A DNA stretch of 64,000 nt from Azospirillum brasilense (GTDB lineage Bacteria; Pseudomonadota; Alphaproteobacteria; Azospirillales; Azospirillaceae). Below are positions 26,547 to 35,233 of the stretch, piece after piece. The stretch is from positions 1,985,501-2,049,500 of the forward strand of contig NZ_CP032345.1 in the NCBI RefSeq assembly GCF_005222205.1, read 5' to 3'. The notes below the pieces were generated by a model. The model was not told where the DNA came from. It was given only the letters and a program-made list of their open reading frames with translations, and made no database searches. The position numbers were made by a program, and so were the translations under genes. Each line of letters opens with the position of its first letter. Positions within the stretch are counted from its first letter, which is position 1.

Positions 26547-27392
26547 AGGCGAAAGAACACGTTTAATTTTATGTGACCCCGAAATCGGAATCCATGTCCG
26601 TCCATTGGAAATTTCTCTATAAGTAATTTCGACCTTCATCATGACCCCTTCCGCCACCTGAACCGGCAAGGTGCGGTCGTGTATGGCCTGAAGGACGGAA
26701 CCGTCTTCCATCAAAGCACTGAACTCCAGCCCATCTTTAGCGAACCGCCAACGGCGGGGAGCCGGGATCAGGACCGGCTTAATCAATACCACGTCCCAAG
26801 TTGCCATGCGTGTTTCGGCATCTGGCTTGATTTCGTCTGTATCCCCTGTCCAAAGCCCGCTTCTCGCGGCGAATTCTTGCCTGGGAATGCTGTACGCCAA
26901 CGATCTATCGGAGCGAAACACGTCAATCCGGCTGTAAGCGGGCTCATCCTGAACGATACCGTAGAACCGTTGTTGCTGCCGCTGGAGTTCGACTGACTCT
27001 TTCAGTAAGTCACGTGTTTCTGTGAATACCTGCATCTGATCATCAGGGATGCGCGGATCAGGAGTAAGCGAATTCGTGACAGCCACTGTGATGGCTGTAG
27101 TTGTTACTAGGCCGCCGAGCGTAATAGCAGCCTTTTTGACCAGCGGGAATTCCGCCATTCCGTCAGAAACATCACCGACAAATTCTTTAACCTTTTGCAC
27201 CGCGAACAGGAAAGTTTGACTTCCCTTCTCTACACCTACCAGTTCGATTCGAACATTCGCGTCTGGTTCAACAGCGAGAGCGGCGGCGCGAAGCAAAGCA
27301 GCTCATGCTGATAAGGCTTCGGCTGCAATGGCGGCATCAGGATTTCGGCCTTCCGCGATTTCAAACTTCAAAATTAAGTCAGCGTCAGCCAT
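26499..27392 (-). pseudogene. Membrane-anchored hypothetical protein interrupted by an in-frame TGA
   Basis: The natural start is ATG 27392 (MADADLILKFEIAEGRNPDA), with AGGGGA upstream. After 29 codons an in-frame TGA (27303-27305) interrupts it. The same frame then continues without break to 26499: LLRAAALAVEPDANVRIELVGVEKGSQTFLF, one hydrophobic helix (AAITLGGLVTTTAITVAV), a coiled region, and an about 130-residue C-terminal domain. The two parts read as one protein, so this looks like a nonsense mutation. Restart at TTG 27296 could give 265 residues. Base composition is clearly AT-richer than the neighbours, suggesting transfer. Function unknown. Confidence 0.7.
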
Positions 27393-27547
27393 CCGCGTTC
27401 CCCTGTGCTTCTACAGAAGGCTACGCGGTTCCATTCGCTTGCGTCAACTCCACGCGTCAATAAAGTATGTGCCTATGGCATCAAGGCGTCAAAATTGGGG
27501 AAATGCGTCGTTGTAAGTCTCTTTTGAGAGGAGGCGTGGGCTGATCA

Positions 27548-28243
27548 TCAATTTTCCCACTTCGCGCAATCCGCCAGCCCATCGCGCTCCACAACCGCCA
27601 TGCGCCGCTCGATCACACCGGCCCGCCGCGCCACGTAGGCGCCGGGCGGGTTCGGGGACCAGTTGCGGGGGTTGGGCAGGACGACGGCGAGAAGGGCGGC
27701 CTCGCGGCGGGTCAGGGCCGATGCCGGCTTCTTGAAATGGTGACGGGCGGCGGCCTCGGCGCCATAGACGCCGTCATCCCACTCCACGATGTTCAGATAG
27801 ACCTCCAGGATGCGGCTCTTGGGCCACAGCGTCTCGATCAGCAGCGTGAACCACGCCTCAGCACCCTTGCGGGTCCAGCTGCGGTCCGGCCAGAGGAAGG
27901 CGTTCTTGGCGGTCTGCTGGCTGATCGTGCTGCCGCCGCGCAGGCGCCGGCCCTCCTCGTTGTCCTCGAAGGCGCCCTCGATGGCCGCCCAGTCGAAGCC
28001 GCCATGGCCGCAGAACAGCGTGTCCTCCGACGCGATGACGGCGCGGGCGAGGTGGGGAGAAATTTGCGACATGGGCACCCAGTCGTGCGCCAGCCCGGAC
28101 CCTCCGGCGGCGCGGATCAGCATCAGGGGCGTGGCCGGCACCGGCGCCACGCGGTAGAGCGCCGCCCAGCCGACGCTGAAGGCCACCAGGGCGACGGCCA
28201 GGGCCATCAGGAGTCTCAGCAGACGCCGGACCGGAAACCGCAT
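27548..28243 (-). CDS. mtgA: Monofunctional peptidoglycan glycosyltransferase
   Basis: 231 residues. One N-terminal TM anchor (about 8-30), then the GT51 fold: [31 protein letters not shown] with catalytic Glu in the IASED motif, [74 protein letters not shown] split over motifs 2-5. Polymerises lipid II glycan chains; there is no transpeptidase domain. Divergent from the DinG-like helicase, with about 118 bp between starts. Confidence 0.95.
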   Translation of the reverse strand: MRFPVRRLLRLLMALAVALVAFSVGWAALYRVAPVPATPLMLIRAAGGSGLAHDWVPMSQISPHLARAVIASEDTLFCGHGGFDWAAIEGAFEDNEEGRRLRGGSTISQQTAKNAFLWPDRSWTRKGAEAWFTLLIETLWPKSRILEVYLNIVEWDDGVYGAEAAARHHFKKPASALTRREAALLAVVLPNPRNWSPNPPGAYVARRAGVIERRMAVVERDGLADCAKWEN

Positions 28244-28361
28244 GCGCTCGACCTCTCCTCTGCGACGCTCAAGGACGGGGGAGCACTTTCGAGGGGGCGG
28301 GCCGATCGGTCAACACGGGTTTGCTCGCATTGCGGCGGCGGGGGCCACTATACTGCGCGCC

Positions 28362-31130
28362 ATGGATCTGACCTCGGCGCCCTCCCTCCCGTCCTTCAGC
28401 CTCGATGACGCGCCGGCCCTGGTCGCCGGCGCGCGGCGCGTGGTCCTGCTGACCGGCGACGGCGAGGTGGAGGAATTGGCCCCCGCCGCCGCGGCGAAGC
28501 GGGCGCGCCGCCAGCCGCCGCTGGTCTGCCACGCGCGGGCGATGGCGCGCCGGCTGGGGACCGAGCCCTTCGCCGCCTTCGACCTGCTGGAGCTGTTCGC
28601 CTTCGTCCTGCCCGCCCGCTTCTGCGTGCCGACCCCGCGCGGGCTGGCCGAGGCGCTGGACCTGCCGATCCCCGACGGGCTGGAGGACGACGCGCTGGCC
28701 CTGCACCGGGCGGTGCGCAAGCTGCTGGGTTTGCTCGGCACGCCGGGGCGCGAGGAAGCCTCCGACCCGGTGGCCTTCGCCTGGGAGATGGGGCGCGCCG
28801 GCTGGCTGTGGGCGCCCGCGGTGCTGGCCGCGCTCGGCAAGCCGGACGGGCCGGAGAAGGGCGCCGCCCGCGCCGGCCTGCGCGTCTGGACCCGCATCAA
28901 GGAGTGGCAGGACGGCCCGCCCGAGCCGCCGCCCGCCCACCATCCGGTGGAGCCGGACGAGGCGCGCCGCCGGCTGTCGGTGATGCTGTCGGCCAGCGTG
29001 CCCGGCAAGGTGGCCGAGCCGCGCCCGCAGCAGGCCGACTACGCCAGCGCGGTGTCCGCCGCCTTCGCCCCGCGCCCCGCGCCCGACACGCCGAACGTCG
29101 TGCTGGCGGAGGCCGGAACGGGCGTCGGCAAGACGCTCGGCTATCTGGCGCCGGCCACGGTGTGGGCGGAGAAGAACGGCGGCACGGTGTGGATTTCCAC
29201 CTACACCCGCAACCTCCAGCACCAGATCGACGCGGAACTGGACCGCCTCTACCCCGAACCGGCGACCAAGGCGCGCAAGGTCGTGCTGCGCAAGGGCCGG
29301 GAAAACTACCTGTGCCTGCTGAACCTGGAGGAAGCGGTTCGCGGCATGCCGATGCAGCCGCACCACGCCATCGGGGTCGGGCTGATGGCGCGCTGGGCCG
29401 CGGCGACGCGCGACGGCGACCTGACCGGCGGCGACTTTCCCGGCTGGCTGGTCGACATCGCCGGGCGCGGGCGGACGCTGGGCCTCGCCGACCGGCGGGG
29501 GGAGTGCATCTATTCCGCCTGCGACCATTACGCCCGCTGCTACATCGAGAAGAGCGTGCGCCGCGCCCGCAAGGCTGACGTGGTGATCGCCAACCACGCG
29601 CTGGTCATGGTGCAGGCGGCGCTCGGCGGCGGCGAGGAGCCGACTCTGCCCACCCGCTACGTCTTCGACGAGGGGCATCATGTCTTCGACGCGGCGGACA
29701 GCGCCTTCGCCGGGCATCTGACCGGGCGCGAGACCCAGGAGCTGCGGCGCTGGCTGCTGGGGGCGGAAGAGACGGGGCGCAGCCGCGCCCGCGGGCTGAA
29801 GCGCCGCATCGAGGATCTGGTCGCCAGCGACGAGCGGGCGCAGGAGCTGATGGACGCGGTGATGCTGGGCGCCCGCGTCCTGCCGGCGGAGGGCTGGGCG
29901 GCGCGGCTGTCCGCCGACAACCCGCAGGGGCCGACCGAGGCCTTTCTGCTCGCCGCGCGCCGGCAGGTCTATTCGCGCACGGCGGGGCAGGGCGGCCCCT
30001 ACAGCCTGGAGGCCGACAAGGCCTACCCGGTGGACGGGCTGCTCGACGCCGCGGAGGCTCTTGAGGCGGCGCTGGTCCGGCTGGCGGAACCGCTGGCCGG
30101 GCTGGCGAAGCGGCTGGCGGCAAGGCTGGAGGACGAGACGGCGGAGCTGGACAGCGACCAGCGGCGGCGCATCGACGCCATGGCGCGCAGCCTGACCCGG
30201 CGCGGCGTGCTGACCGTCGAGGCGTGGCGGGCCATGCTGAAGACACTGCCGGTGGAGACCCCGGCGCAGTTCGTCGACTGGTTCGCGGTGGAGCGGATCG
30301 ACGGGCGCGACGTCGACGTCGGGCTCTACCGCCACTGGATCGACCCGACCGTTCCCTTCGCCGAGGCGCTGGCCGGGCCCGCGCATGGCATGGTGGTCAC
30401 CTCCGCCACGCTGACCGACGGTACCGGCGACACCGCCATGGACTGGCAGGCGGCGGAGGACCGCTGCGGCGCCAGCCACCTGCCCAAGCCGGCGCTGCGC
30501 GCCCAGGTGCCGTCGCCCTTCGACTACCCCAACCGCACGCGGGTGATGGTGGTCACCGACGTGCGCAAGGACGATCTGGGGCAGGTGGCGTCCGCCTACC
30601 GCACGCTGTTCCAGGCGGCGGGCGGCGGCGGGCTTGGGCTGTTCACCGCGATCAGCCGCCTGCGCGCCGTCTACGACCGCATCGTGGAGCCGCTGGACGC
30701 CACCGGCGTCCCGCTTTACGCCCAGCATGTCGACCCGCTGGACGTGGCGACCCTGATCGACATCTTCCGGGGGGAGGAGCACGCCTGCCTGCTCGGCACC
30801 GACGCGGTGCGCGACGGGGTGGACGTGCCGGGCCGCTCGCTGCGGCTGATCGTGTTCGACCGCGTGCCCTGGCCGCGTCCGGACATCCTGCACCGTGCCC
30901 GCCGCGACGCCTTCGGGCGGCGGCGCTACGAGGACATGATCGCGCGGCTGCGGCTGAAGCAGGCCTTCGGCCGGCTGGTGCGGCGGGCCGACGACACCGG
31001 GGTGTTCGTGCTGCTCGACCCGATGATGCCGAGCCGCCTGTTCGGCGCCTTCCCCGAGGGGGTGGAGGTCCGCCGCGTCGGCATCAAGGAGGCGGTGGAG
31101 GCGACGGCGGAGTTCCTGCGGGGCTGGTGA
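28362..31130 (+). CDS. DinG/XPD-type ATP-dependent DNA helicase with Fe-S cluster
   Basis: 922 residues from ATG 28362. Walker A AEAGTGVGKTLGYLAP (about 250-258), the DEAH-type DEGHH at 436-440, and four cysteines (C318, C382, C387, C393) between them in the spacing of the XPD/DinG 4Fe-4S domain. C-terminal helicase motifs include VVTSATLTDG, GLGLFTAISRLRAVYDRI, LLGTDAVRDGVDVPGRSLRLIVFDRVPWPRPD and QAFGRLVRRADDTGVFVLLDPMM. Probably a 5'-3' helicase for damaged or structured DNA. The first 230 residues are not conserved in E. coli DinG and may be a lineage-specific domain. Confidence 0.9.
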   Translation: MDLTSAPSLPSFSLDDAPALVAGARRVVLLTGDGEVEELAPAAAAKRARRQPPLVCHARAMARRLGTEPFAAFDLLELFAFVLPARFCVPTPRGLAEALDLPIPDGLEDDALALHRAVRKLLGLLGTPGREEASDPVAFAWEMGRAGWLWAPAVLAALGKPDGPEKGAARAGLRVWTRIKEWQDGPPEPPPAHHPVEPDEARRRLSVMLSASVPGKVAEPRPQQADYASAVSAAFAPRPAPDTPNVVLAEAGTGVGKTLGYLAPATVWAEKNGGTVWISTYTRNLQHQIDAELDRLYPEPATKARKVVLRKGRENYLCLLNLEEAVRGMPMQPHHAIGVGLMARWAAATRDGDLTGGDFPGWLVDIAGRGRTLGLADRRGECIYSACDHYARCYIEKSVRRARKADVVIANHALVMVQAALGGGEEPTLPTRYVFDEGHHVFDAADSAFAGHLTGRETQELRRWLLGAEETGRSRARGLKRRIEDLVASDERAQELMDAVMLGARVLPAEGWAARLSADNPQGPTEAFLLAARRQVYSRTAGQGGPYSLEADKAYPVDGLLDAAEALEAALVRLAEPLAGLAKRLAARLEDETAELDSDQRRRIDAMARSLTRRGVLTVEAWRAMLKTLPVETPAQFVDWFAVERIDGRDVDVGLYRHWIDPTVPFAEALAGPAHGMVVTSATLTDGTGDTAMDWQAAEDRCGASHLPKPALRAQVPSPFDYPNRTRVMVVTDVRKDDLGQVASAYRTLFQAAGGGGLGLFTAISRLRAVYDRIVEPLDATGVPLYAQHVDPLDVATLIDIFRGEEHACLLGTDAVRDGVDVPGRSLRLIVFDRVPWPRPDILHRARRDAFGRRRYEDMIARLRLKQAFGRLVRRADDTGVFVLLDPMMPSRLFGAFPEGVEVRRVGIKEAVEATAEFLRGW

Positions 31131-31155
31131 GACCCCGCAGGAACCGGACAGCGCC

Positions 31156-32835
31156 TCAGGCGGCGCGGATCGCCGCCAGGAAGCTCTCCACGTCGCGGCG
31201 CAGGTTCTCTGCCTGGGAGGCCAGCCCGCCGGCCGCACCCAGCACCTGATGGGCGGCGGCCCCGGTGGTGCCGGCGGCCTCGGTCACCTGGGCGATGTTG
31301 CTGGACACCTCGCGCGTGCCGATCGCCGCCTGCTGGACGTTGCGCGAGATCTCGTTGGTCGCGGCGGACTGCTCCTCGATCGCGGCGGCGATGGAGGTGG
31401 AGATCTCGTTGATCGCCGCGATGGTGCGGCCGATCCCCTCGATGGCGCCGACCGAGCCGGCGGTGGCCTCCTGGATCGCCTGGATCTGGGCGGCGATCTC
31501 GTCCGTCGCGCGGGCGGTCTGGTTGGCGAGCTGCTTCACCTCCGACGCGACGACGGCGAAGCCCTTGCCGGCCTCGCCGGCGCGGGCCGCCTCGATGGTG
31601 GCGTTCAGCGCCAGCAGGTTCGTCTGGCCGGCGATGTTGGTGATGAGCTGCACCACGGCGCCGATGCGGTGCGCGGCCTCGGCCAGCCCGCGCACGGAGT
31701 CGGTGGTGCGGCCGGCCTCCTGCACCGCCTGTCCGGCGATGCCGGTGGAGCGGGTGACCTGCGACCCGATCTCCCCGATGGAGCTGGACATCTCCTCCGC
31801 GGCGCTGGCGACCGTCTGCACGTTGGCGCTGGTCTGCTCCGCGGCGGCGGCGGCGTTGGCCGCCTGGTCGTTGGTCTGGCGGGCGGTGACCGCCATGCTC
31901 TGGGCGGTGGTGTCCAGCTCGGTCGCGGCGGCGGCGACGTTGCGCAGAGCGTCGGCGACCTGATCCTCGAAGGAGGCGATCAACCGCTCGACCGCCTCGG
32001 TCCGCCGCAGCTTGGCGGCCTGCTCGGCGGCCTGCGCGGCGGCCAGCCGGTCGGCCTCGATCAGCCCGTCCTTGAAGACCTGCACCGCCGTGGCCATCGC
32101 GCCGATCTCGTCGCCCCGGCTGGCGAAGGGAATGGCCGTCGTCTTGTCGCCGCCGGCCAGCCGGCGCATCGCCTCGGTCATCGCGCCGATCGGCGAGGAG
32201 ACGCCGCGGATCATCATCAGCGCGCCGCCCAGGCAGACGGCGATGCCGATGAGCAGCGCGACGATGAGCATCGTGCTGGACTGGGCGTAGACGGCGTCGG
32301 CGTCGTCGCTCGCCTTGGCGGCCCCGCGGTTGTTGTGGTCGATCATGGCGTCGAGCGTCCGTCCGACCTCCTGGAAGCCCTTGTCGGCCGCGTCGCGGAA
32401 CAGGGCGTTGGCGGCGGCGTTTTCGTTGCGCCGCGACAGGGCGGTGATCTGACGGTGCAGGGTGAGATACTGCGCCCACTGCTGTTCGAACTGGGCGAAC
32501 AGACTGCGCCCTTCGGCGGTGCGCAGCGTCCCTTCGTAGGTCCGGCGGGCGTTGGCGATGCCGGCTTCCATCTCGTCCATCCGCTTCTCCACCGCGGTCA
32601 TCTCCGTCTCGGTGGCGCTGAGGATGTGGGTGCTCTGCAGGATACGGAAGTTCGACACGGCGTCGTTCACGACGTTGACCTGAACGACCCGCGGCATCCA
32701 GAAGCTGGCGATTTCCGTCGAGCTGTCGTTGACCACCGACAGCCGGTTGATTCCCAAGGTGCCGATTCCAGCGAGAAGCAAGGATAGAAACGCAAAAACG
32801 GCGAAGGTTTTTGTTTTAACGCTGATGTCGTTCAT
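31156..32835 (-). CDS. Methyl-accepting chemotaxis protein 1 (four-helix-bundle sensor)
   Basis: 559 residues from ATG 32835. TM1 about 8-29, a periplasmic four-helix-bundle sensor about 30-190 ([32 protein letters not shown]), TM2 about 190-212, HAMP, then the signalling hairpin with tip [46 protein letters not shown] split over the conserved core. No CheR-tethering pentapeptide at the C-terminus (ends FLAAIRAA). Paralogue of the receptor at 35234; they share the post-[18 protein letters not shown] segment. Ligand unknown. Confidence 0.93.
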   Translation of the reverse strand: MNDISVKTKTFAVFAFLSLLLAGIGTLGINRLSVVNDSSTEIASFWMPRVVQVNVVNDAVSNFRILQSTHILSATETEMTAVEKRMDEMEAGIANARRTYEGTLRTAEGRSLFAQFEQQWAQYLTLHRQITALSRRNENAAANALFRDAADKGFQEVGRTLDAMIDHNNRGAAKASDDADAVYAQSSTMLIVALLIGIAVCLGGALMMIRGVSSPIGAMTEAMRRLAGGDKTTAIPFASRGDEIGAMATAVQVFKDGLIEADRLAAAQAAEQAAKLRRTEAVERLIASFEDQVADALRNVAAAATELDTTAQSMAVTARQTNDQAANAAAAAEQTSANVQTVASAAEEMSSSIGEIGSQVTRSTGIAGQAVQEAGRTTDSVRGLAEAAHRIGAVVQLITNIAGQTNLLALNATIEAARAGEAGKGFAVVASEVKQLANQTARATDEIAAQIQAIQEATAGSVGAIEGIGRTIAAINEISTSIAAAIEEQSAATNEISRNVQQAAIGTREVSSNIAQVTEAAGTTGAAAHQVLGAAGGLASQAENLRRDVESFLAAIRAA

Positions 32836-33519
32836 GGTGTTTTTCTCTTTTCTGTTGTTTTGGTGGTTGGCTTCCTCGCGCGTCACCAAAGAGGGCTTTT
32901 TATTTCTGTTCGTCTTCGTTGATAATTATGAATTACGCAATGAACCGGTTGCGGCAAAATTGTTCATTGTGTGACAGTGAGGCGATGCCGCACACGCTCC
33001 GCACGCCCGACCGCATGGGCGCGCGGATGGGCAATGCAAAAACCCACATGTTCTGCGATAAGTTGAAGGATTGGTCGGCGGCCAAGGGGCGACCATGCGG
33101 AGAGATTCGCGGGACGCCTTCGAAGACGTCGGTCCGGAAGAGACTGGCGTCCCGCAGTCATCATGGCCGCCGTGCTCCCGCGGGCGGTGAAGGAGACTTC
33201 GCGACTCTACCGGTGCGGAACCTGAAGGCCCTTCGGGGATGCACGGTTTCTAGTGTCGCGTGCAGACGCTCACCGGTGGCCCCGCGGAGCCCGGATCATA
33301 GGCGGAATGAATGGAGCGCACACCGAGAATGGCCATGTCGTATCCATGCGTAAAAGTGCTGCGCACCGCGTATCCCAGCGTTTCTTACACGATAATACGT
33401 ATCGTCGCAACATGAGAAAACGTGCAACCGACGATCGGCCTCGTCGCGAGCGGGGCGCCGTGGGAAGCAAGTTCACCGTGGAAATGGAGGCTTCCTCTCC
33501 AGGCTTGGGAGAAGCCGGC
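32836..33519. other. 684-bp region without a convincing gene upstream of the chemoreceptor and XRE gene
   Basis: Open frames here (for example 32919-33353) have poor composition for protein. It holds an imperfect inverted repeat (ACGCAATGAAC at 32935-32945 against GTTCATTGTGT at 32962-32972, 10 of 11 matching) and an AT-rich stretch at 32880-32970 that probably carries the chemoreceptor promoter on the minus strand. Confidence 0.5.
33389..33405. promoter_or_regulatory. Palindrome upstream of the XRE regulator, probable operator
   Basis: ACGATA-ATACG-TATCGT, 6-bp perfect arms around a 5-bp centre; GATAAT at 33391-33396 could be a -10 element, so binding here would block the promoter. Located 115 bp before the chosen start of the XRE gene. 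Confidence 0.45.
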
Positions 33520-34059
33520 ATGGTGCAGCTTGGGGACCGGCTCAAAACCGTGCGCGAATTTCTCGGTGAGACACAAAAAACAATGTCTCGCCGATTCCGC
33601 CTCGGGGAGAACACGTGGCAGTCCTACGAGTTGAACGGCAAGCTGCCGAAGGGGGAGACCCTGTCGGAACTGGCCACCCTCGGCATCGATATGAACTGGT
33701 TGCTGACCGGCCGGGGCCGCATGCGGATGGCGGCCGGGCGGCCGGAGTCCGGCGACGGTGCTCTTCCGCTTCCGCCGCGGGATGCCGCCCCTCCCCGGTC
33801 GGTGCTCGACCTCGCGCTGTTGAGCGAGGCGGTCGCCCTGGTCGAGCAGGGGCTGGCCGACCGGGGCCGCCGGCTGTCGCCCCGCGCCAAGGGCCATCTG
33901 GTGGCGGCCCTGTACGGTCTGGCGGCGGACGGTGCGGGCGGCTCCCGTCCGACCGGTGTCAGCCCGGCCGCCGTGGCTCATCTGCTCTGGCTCGCCTTGC
34001 AGATGGACGATGGGGCGCAACAGGGGGTGAGCGGCGATGGGGCGGCCAAGCCGCCGTGA
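33520..34059 (+). CDS. XRE-family transcriptional regulator (CI-like helix-turn-helix)
   Basis: 179 residues from ATG 33520, chosen because GGGAGAAG lies just upstream; in-frame starts at 33484 and 33412 are possible. The N-terminus GDRLKTVREFLGETQKTMSRRFRLGENTWQSYELNGKLPKGETLSELATLGIDMNWLLTGRG (read in pieces) is a phage-repressor-type HTH like Bacteriophage CI N-terminal domains. A disordered linker and a helical C-terminal domain (DLALLSEAVALVEQGLADRGRRLSPRAKGHLVAALYGLAADG) follow. There is no S24 protease domain. It converges with metA (7 bp gap). Targets unknown. Confidence 0.8.
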   Translation: MVQLGDRLKTVREFLGETQKTMSRRFRLGENTWQSYELNGKLPKGETLSELATLGIDMNWLLTGRGRMRMAAGRPESGDGALPLPPRDAAPPRSVLDLALLSEAVALVEQGLADRGRRLSPRAKGHLVAALYGLAADGAGGSRPTGVSPAAVAHLLWLALQMDDGAQQGVSGDGAAKPP

Positions 34060-34066
34060 CGGCGGC

Positions 34067-34990
34067 CTATCCGGCTTTGCCGATGCGCGCGAGGTCGAAG
34101 GGCGTCGTCTGGTAGACTTGGTTGATCCAGTTGGCGAACAGCAGATGGGCGTGGCTCCGCCACCGGTTCTCCGGCGGCTGGCTCGGGTCGTCGTCGGGGA
34201 AATAGCCCTGGGGAACCGGCGTGGCCGGGTCCTTGGCGACGTCCCGGACATACTCGTTGCGCAGCGTGTCCGTGTCGTACTCGATGTGGTTGAACATGTG
34301 CAGCGACCGGTGGGCGGCGTCCTCCAGCAGGCAGGGGCCGGTCTCCGGGGCATCGAGGAGCACGCGCAGGCCGCTTTCCGGGAGGATGTCCTCCTCGCGC
34401 ACCTCGGTCCAGCGCGAGACCGGGATGGGCACGCCGTCGGACAGGCCGCACAGGTAGGGCGAGGCGGGGGCGCGGTTGCGGTGCCGGTAGACCCCGGACG
34501 CCTTTCGCGGCAGAAGATGCTTCGGCACGCCGTGGAAATGATGAACGGCGGCCTGCGCCGCCCAGCAGATGTTCAGACAGGCGTGGACGTGGCTCTGCGT
34601 CCAGTCGAAGACCGAACACAGCTCGTCCCAGTAGGACACCTCCTCGAAGGGCATCGTCTCGACCGGGGCGCCGGTGATGATGAAGCCGTCGAACGTCTCG
34701 CGGCGCGCGTCCTCCCATGAGCGGTAGAAGGCGCTCATGTGGTCCGCCGCGGTGTTGCGCGGCACATGGTTGGTGATCCGGATCAGCGACAGCTCGACCT
34801 GAAGCGGCGTGTTGCCCAGAAGGCGGGCGATCTGCGTCTCGGTCCGGATCTTGTCGGGCATCAGGTTGAGCAGGCCGAAGCGCAGCGGCCGGATGTCCTG
34901 CCGGACGGCGTCGGCCTCCTGCATGACCATGACGCCCTCGGTCTGGAGGGCGGTGAAGGCGGGAAGATCGTTGGGTATCCTGATGGGCAT
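34067..34990 (-). CDS. metA: Homoserine O-acyltransferase, predicted acetyl-CoA specific
   Basis: 307 residues. MetA fold with catalytic Cys142 (HACLNICWAAQ), His235 and Glu237 (MFNHIEYD), at the same numbers as E. coli MetA. Position 111 is Glu (ITGAPVETMPF), where E. coli has Gly; published work on this family links Glu111 to acetyl-CoA and Gly111 to succinyl-CoA use. Hence O-acetylhomoserine is the likely product. First committed step of methionine synthesis. A SAM-I-clan-like riboswitch and a promoter lie 77-165 bp upstream of the start. Confidence 0.93.
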   Translation of the reverse strand: MPIRIPNDLPAFTALQTEGVMVMQEADAVRQDIRPLRFGLLNLMPDKIRTETQIARLLGNTPLQVELSLIRITNHVPRNTAADHMSAFYRSWEDARRETFDGFIITGAPVETMPFEEVSYWDELCSVFDWTQSHVHACLNICWAAQAAVHHFHGVPKHLLPRKASGVYRHRNRAPASPYLCGLSDGVPIPVSRWTEVREEDILPESGLRVLLDAPETGPCLLEDAAHRSLHMFNHIEYDTDTLRNEYVRDVAKDPATPVPQGYFPDDDPSQPPENRWRSHAHLLFANWINQVYQTTPFDLARIGKAG

Positions 34991-35066
34991 GACTCGTCCG
35001 GCTCCGCTGTCGGTGCATCGGTCGGAACAGACGTCATGGCGAACCCCGTTTGTTTGCCGGTCCGGC

Positions 35067-35140
35067 CACATCCCCCTTCGGGACGCCACCTTGCTCGGGA
35101 AAGCAGGTTGGCGTTGAGCGTCCGCTCAACTCTTGATGCG
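35067..35140 (-). ncRNA. SAM-I-clan-like riboswitch upstream of metA
   Basis: On the minus strand: P1 CGCATC (35140-35135) pairs with GATGTG (35072-35067), one G-U. P2 is GTTGAGC, loop GGAC, GCTCAAC. P3 is GCC-A-ACCT-GC, an 8-nt loop, GC-A-AGGT-GGC, the asymmetric GCNAACC/AGGTGGC hairpin seen in SAM-I-type aptamers. The P2 loop GGAC can pair with GTCC right after P3, as in the SAM-I/SAM-IV pseudoknot. It starts just after a promoter and precedes metA. The exact class (SAM-I, SAM-IV or variant) cannot be set by eye. Confidence 0.65.
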
Positions 35141-35148
35141 CGGTGCAC

Positions 35149-35177
35149 ATTATACGGGCAGCGGCGGCTTGGCAACA
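35149..35177 (-). promoter_or_regulatory. Promoter of the riboswitch-metA transcript
   Basis: Perfect TATAAT at 35154-35149 on the minus strand, with TGTTGC 17 bp upstream (or TTGCCA at 15 bp). Transcription would start near 35142, immediately before the P1 stem of the riboswitch. Confidence 0.7.
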
Positions 35178-35183
35178 GGAGCG

Positions 35184-35219
35184 GGACCGGAGGACGGTCC
35201 CACTGCCGCCCTCCGGTCC
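35184..35219 (-). terminator. Hairpin between chemoreceptor 2 and the metA promoter
   Basis: 10-bp perfect arms GGACCGGAGG/CCTCCGGTCC around a 16-nt loop. No T-run follows on the minus strand, so termination strength is uncertain, but its position right after the chemoreceptor stop codon fits. Confidence 0.45.
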
Positions 35220-35233
35220 TGATCGGGGGATCC

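Noticed and set aside
28269-31238. 989-codon open frame antisense to the DinG-like helicase
   Set aside because: Shadow of a well-supported helicase with clear motifs; no start signal and unnatural composition.
32919-33353. 144-codon frame upstream of the XRE gene
   Set aside because: Rich in Arg, Cys, His and Ser without structure; no ribosome site; palindromes and promoter-like sequence lie in it.
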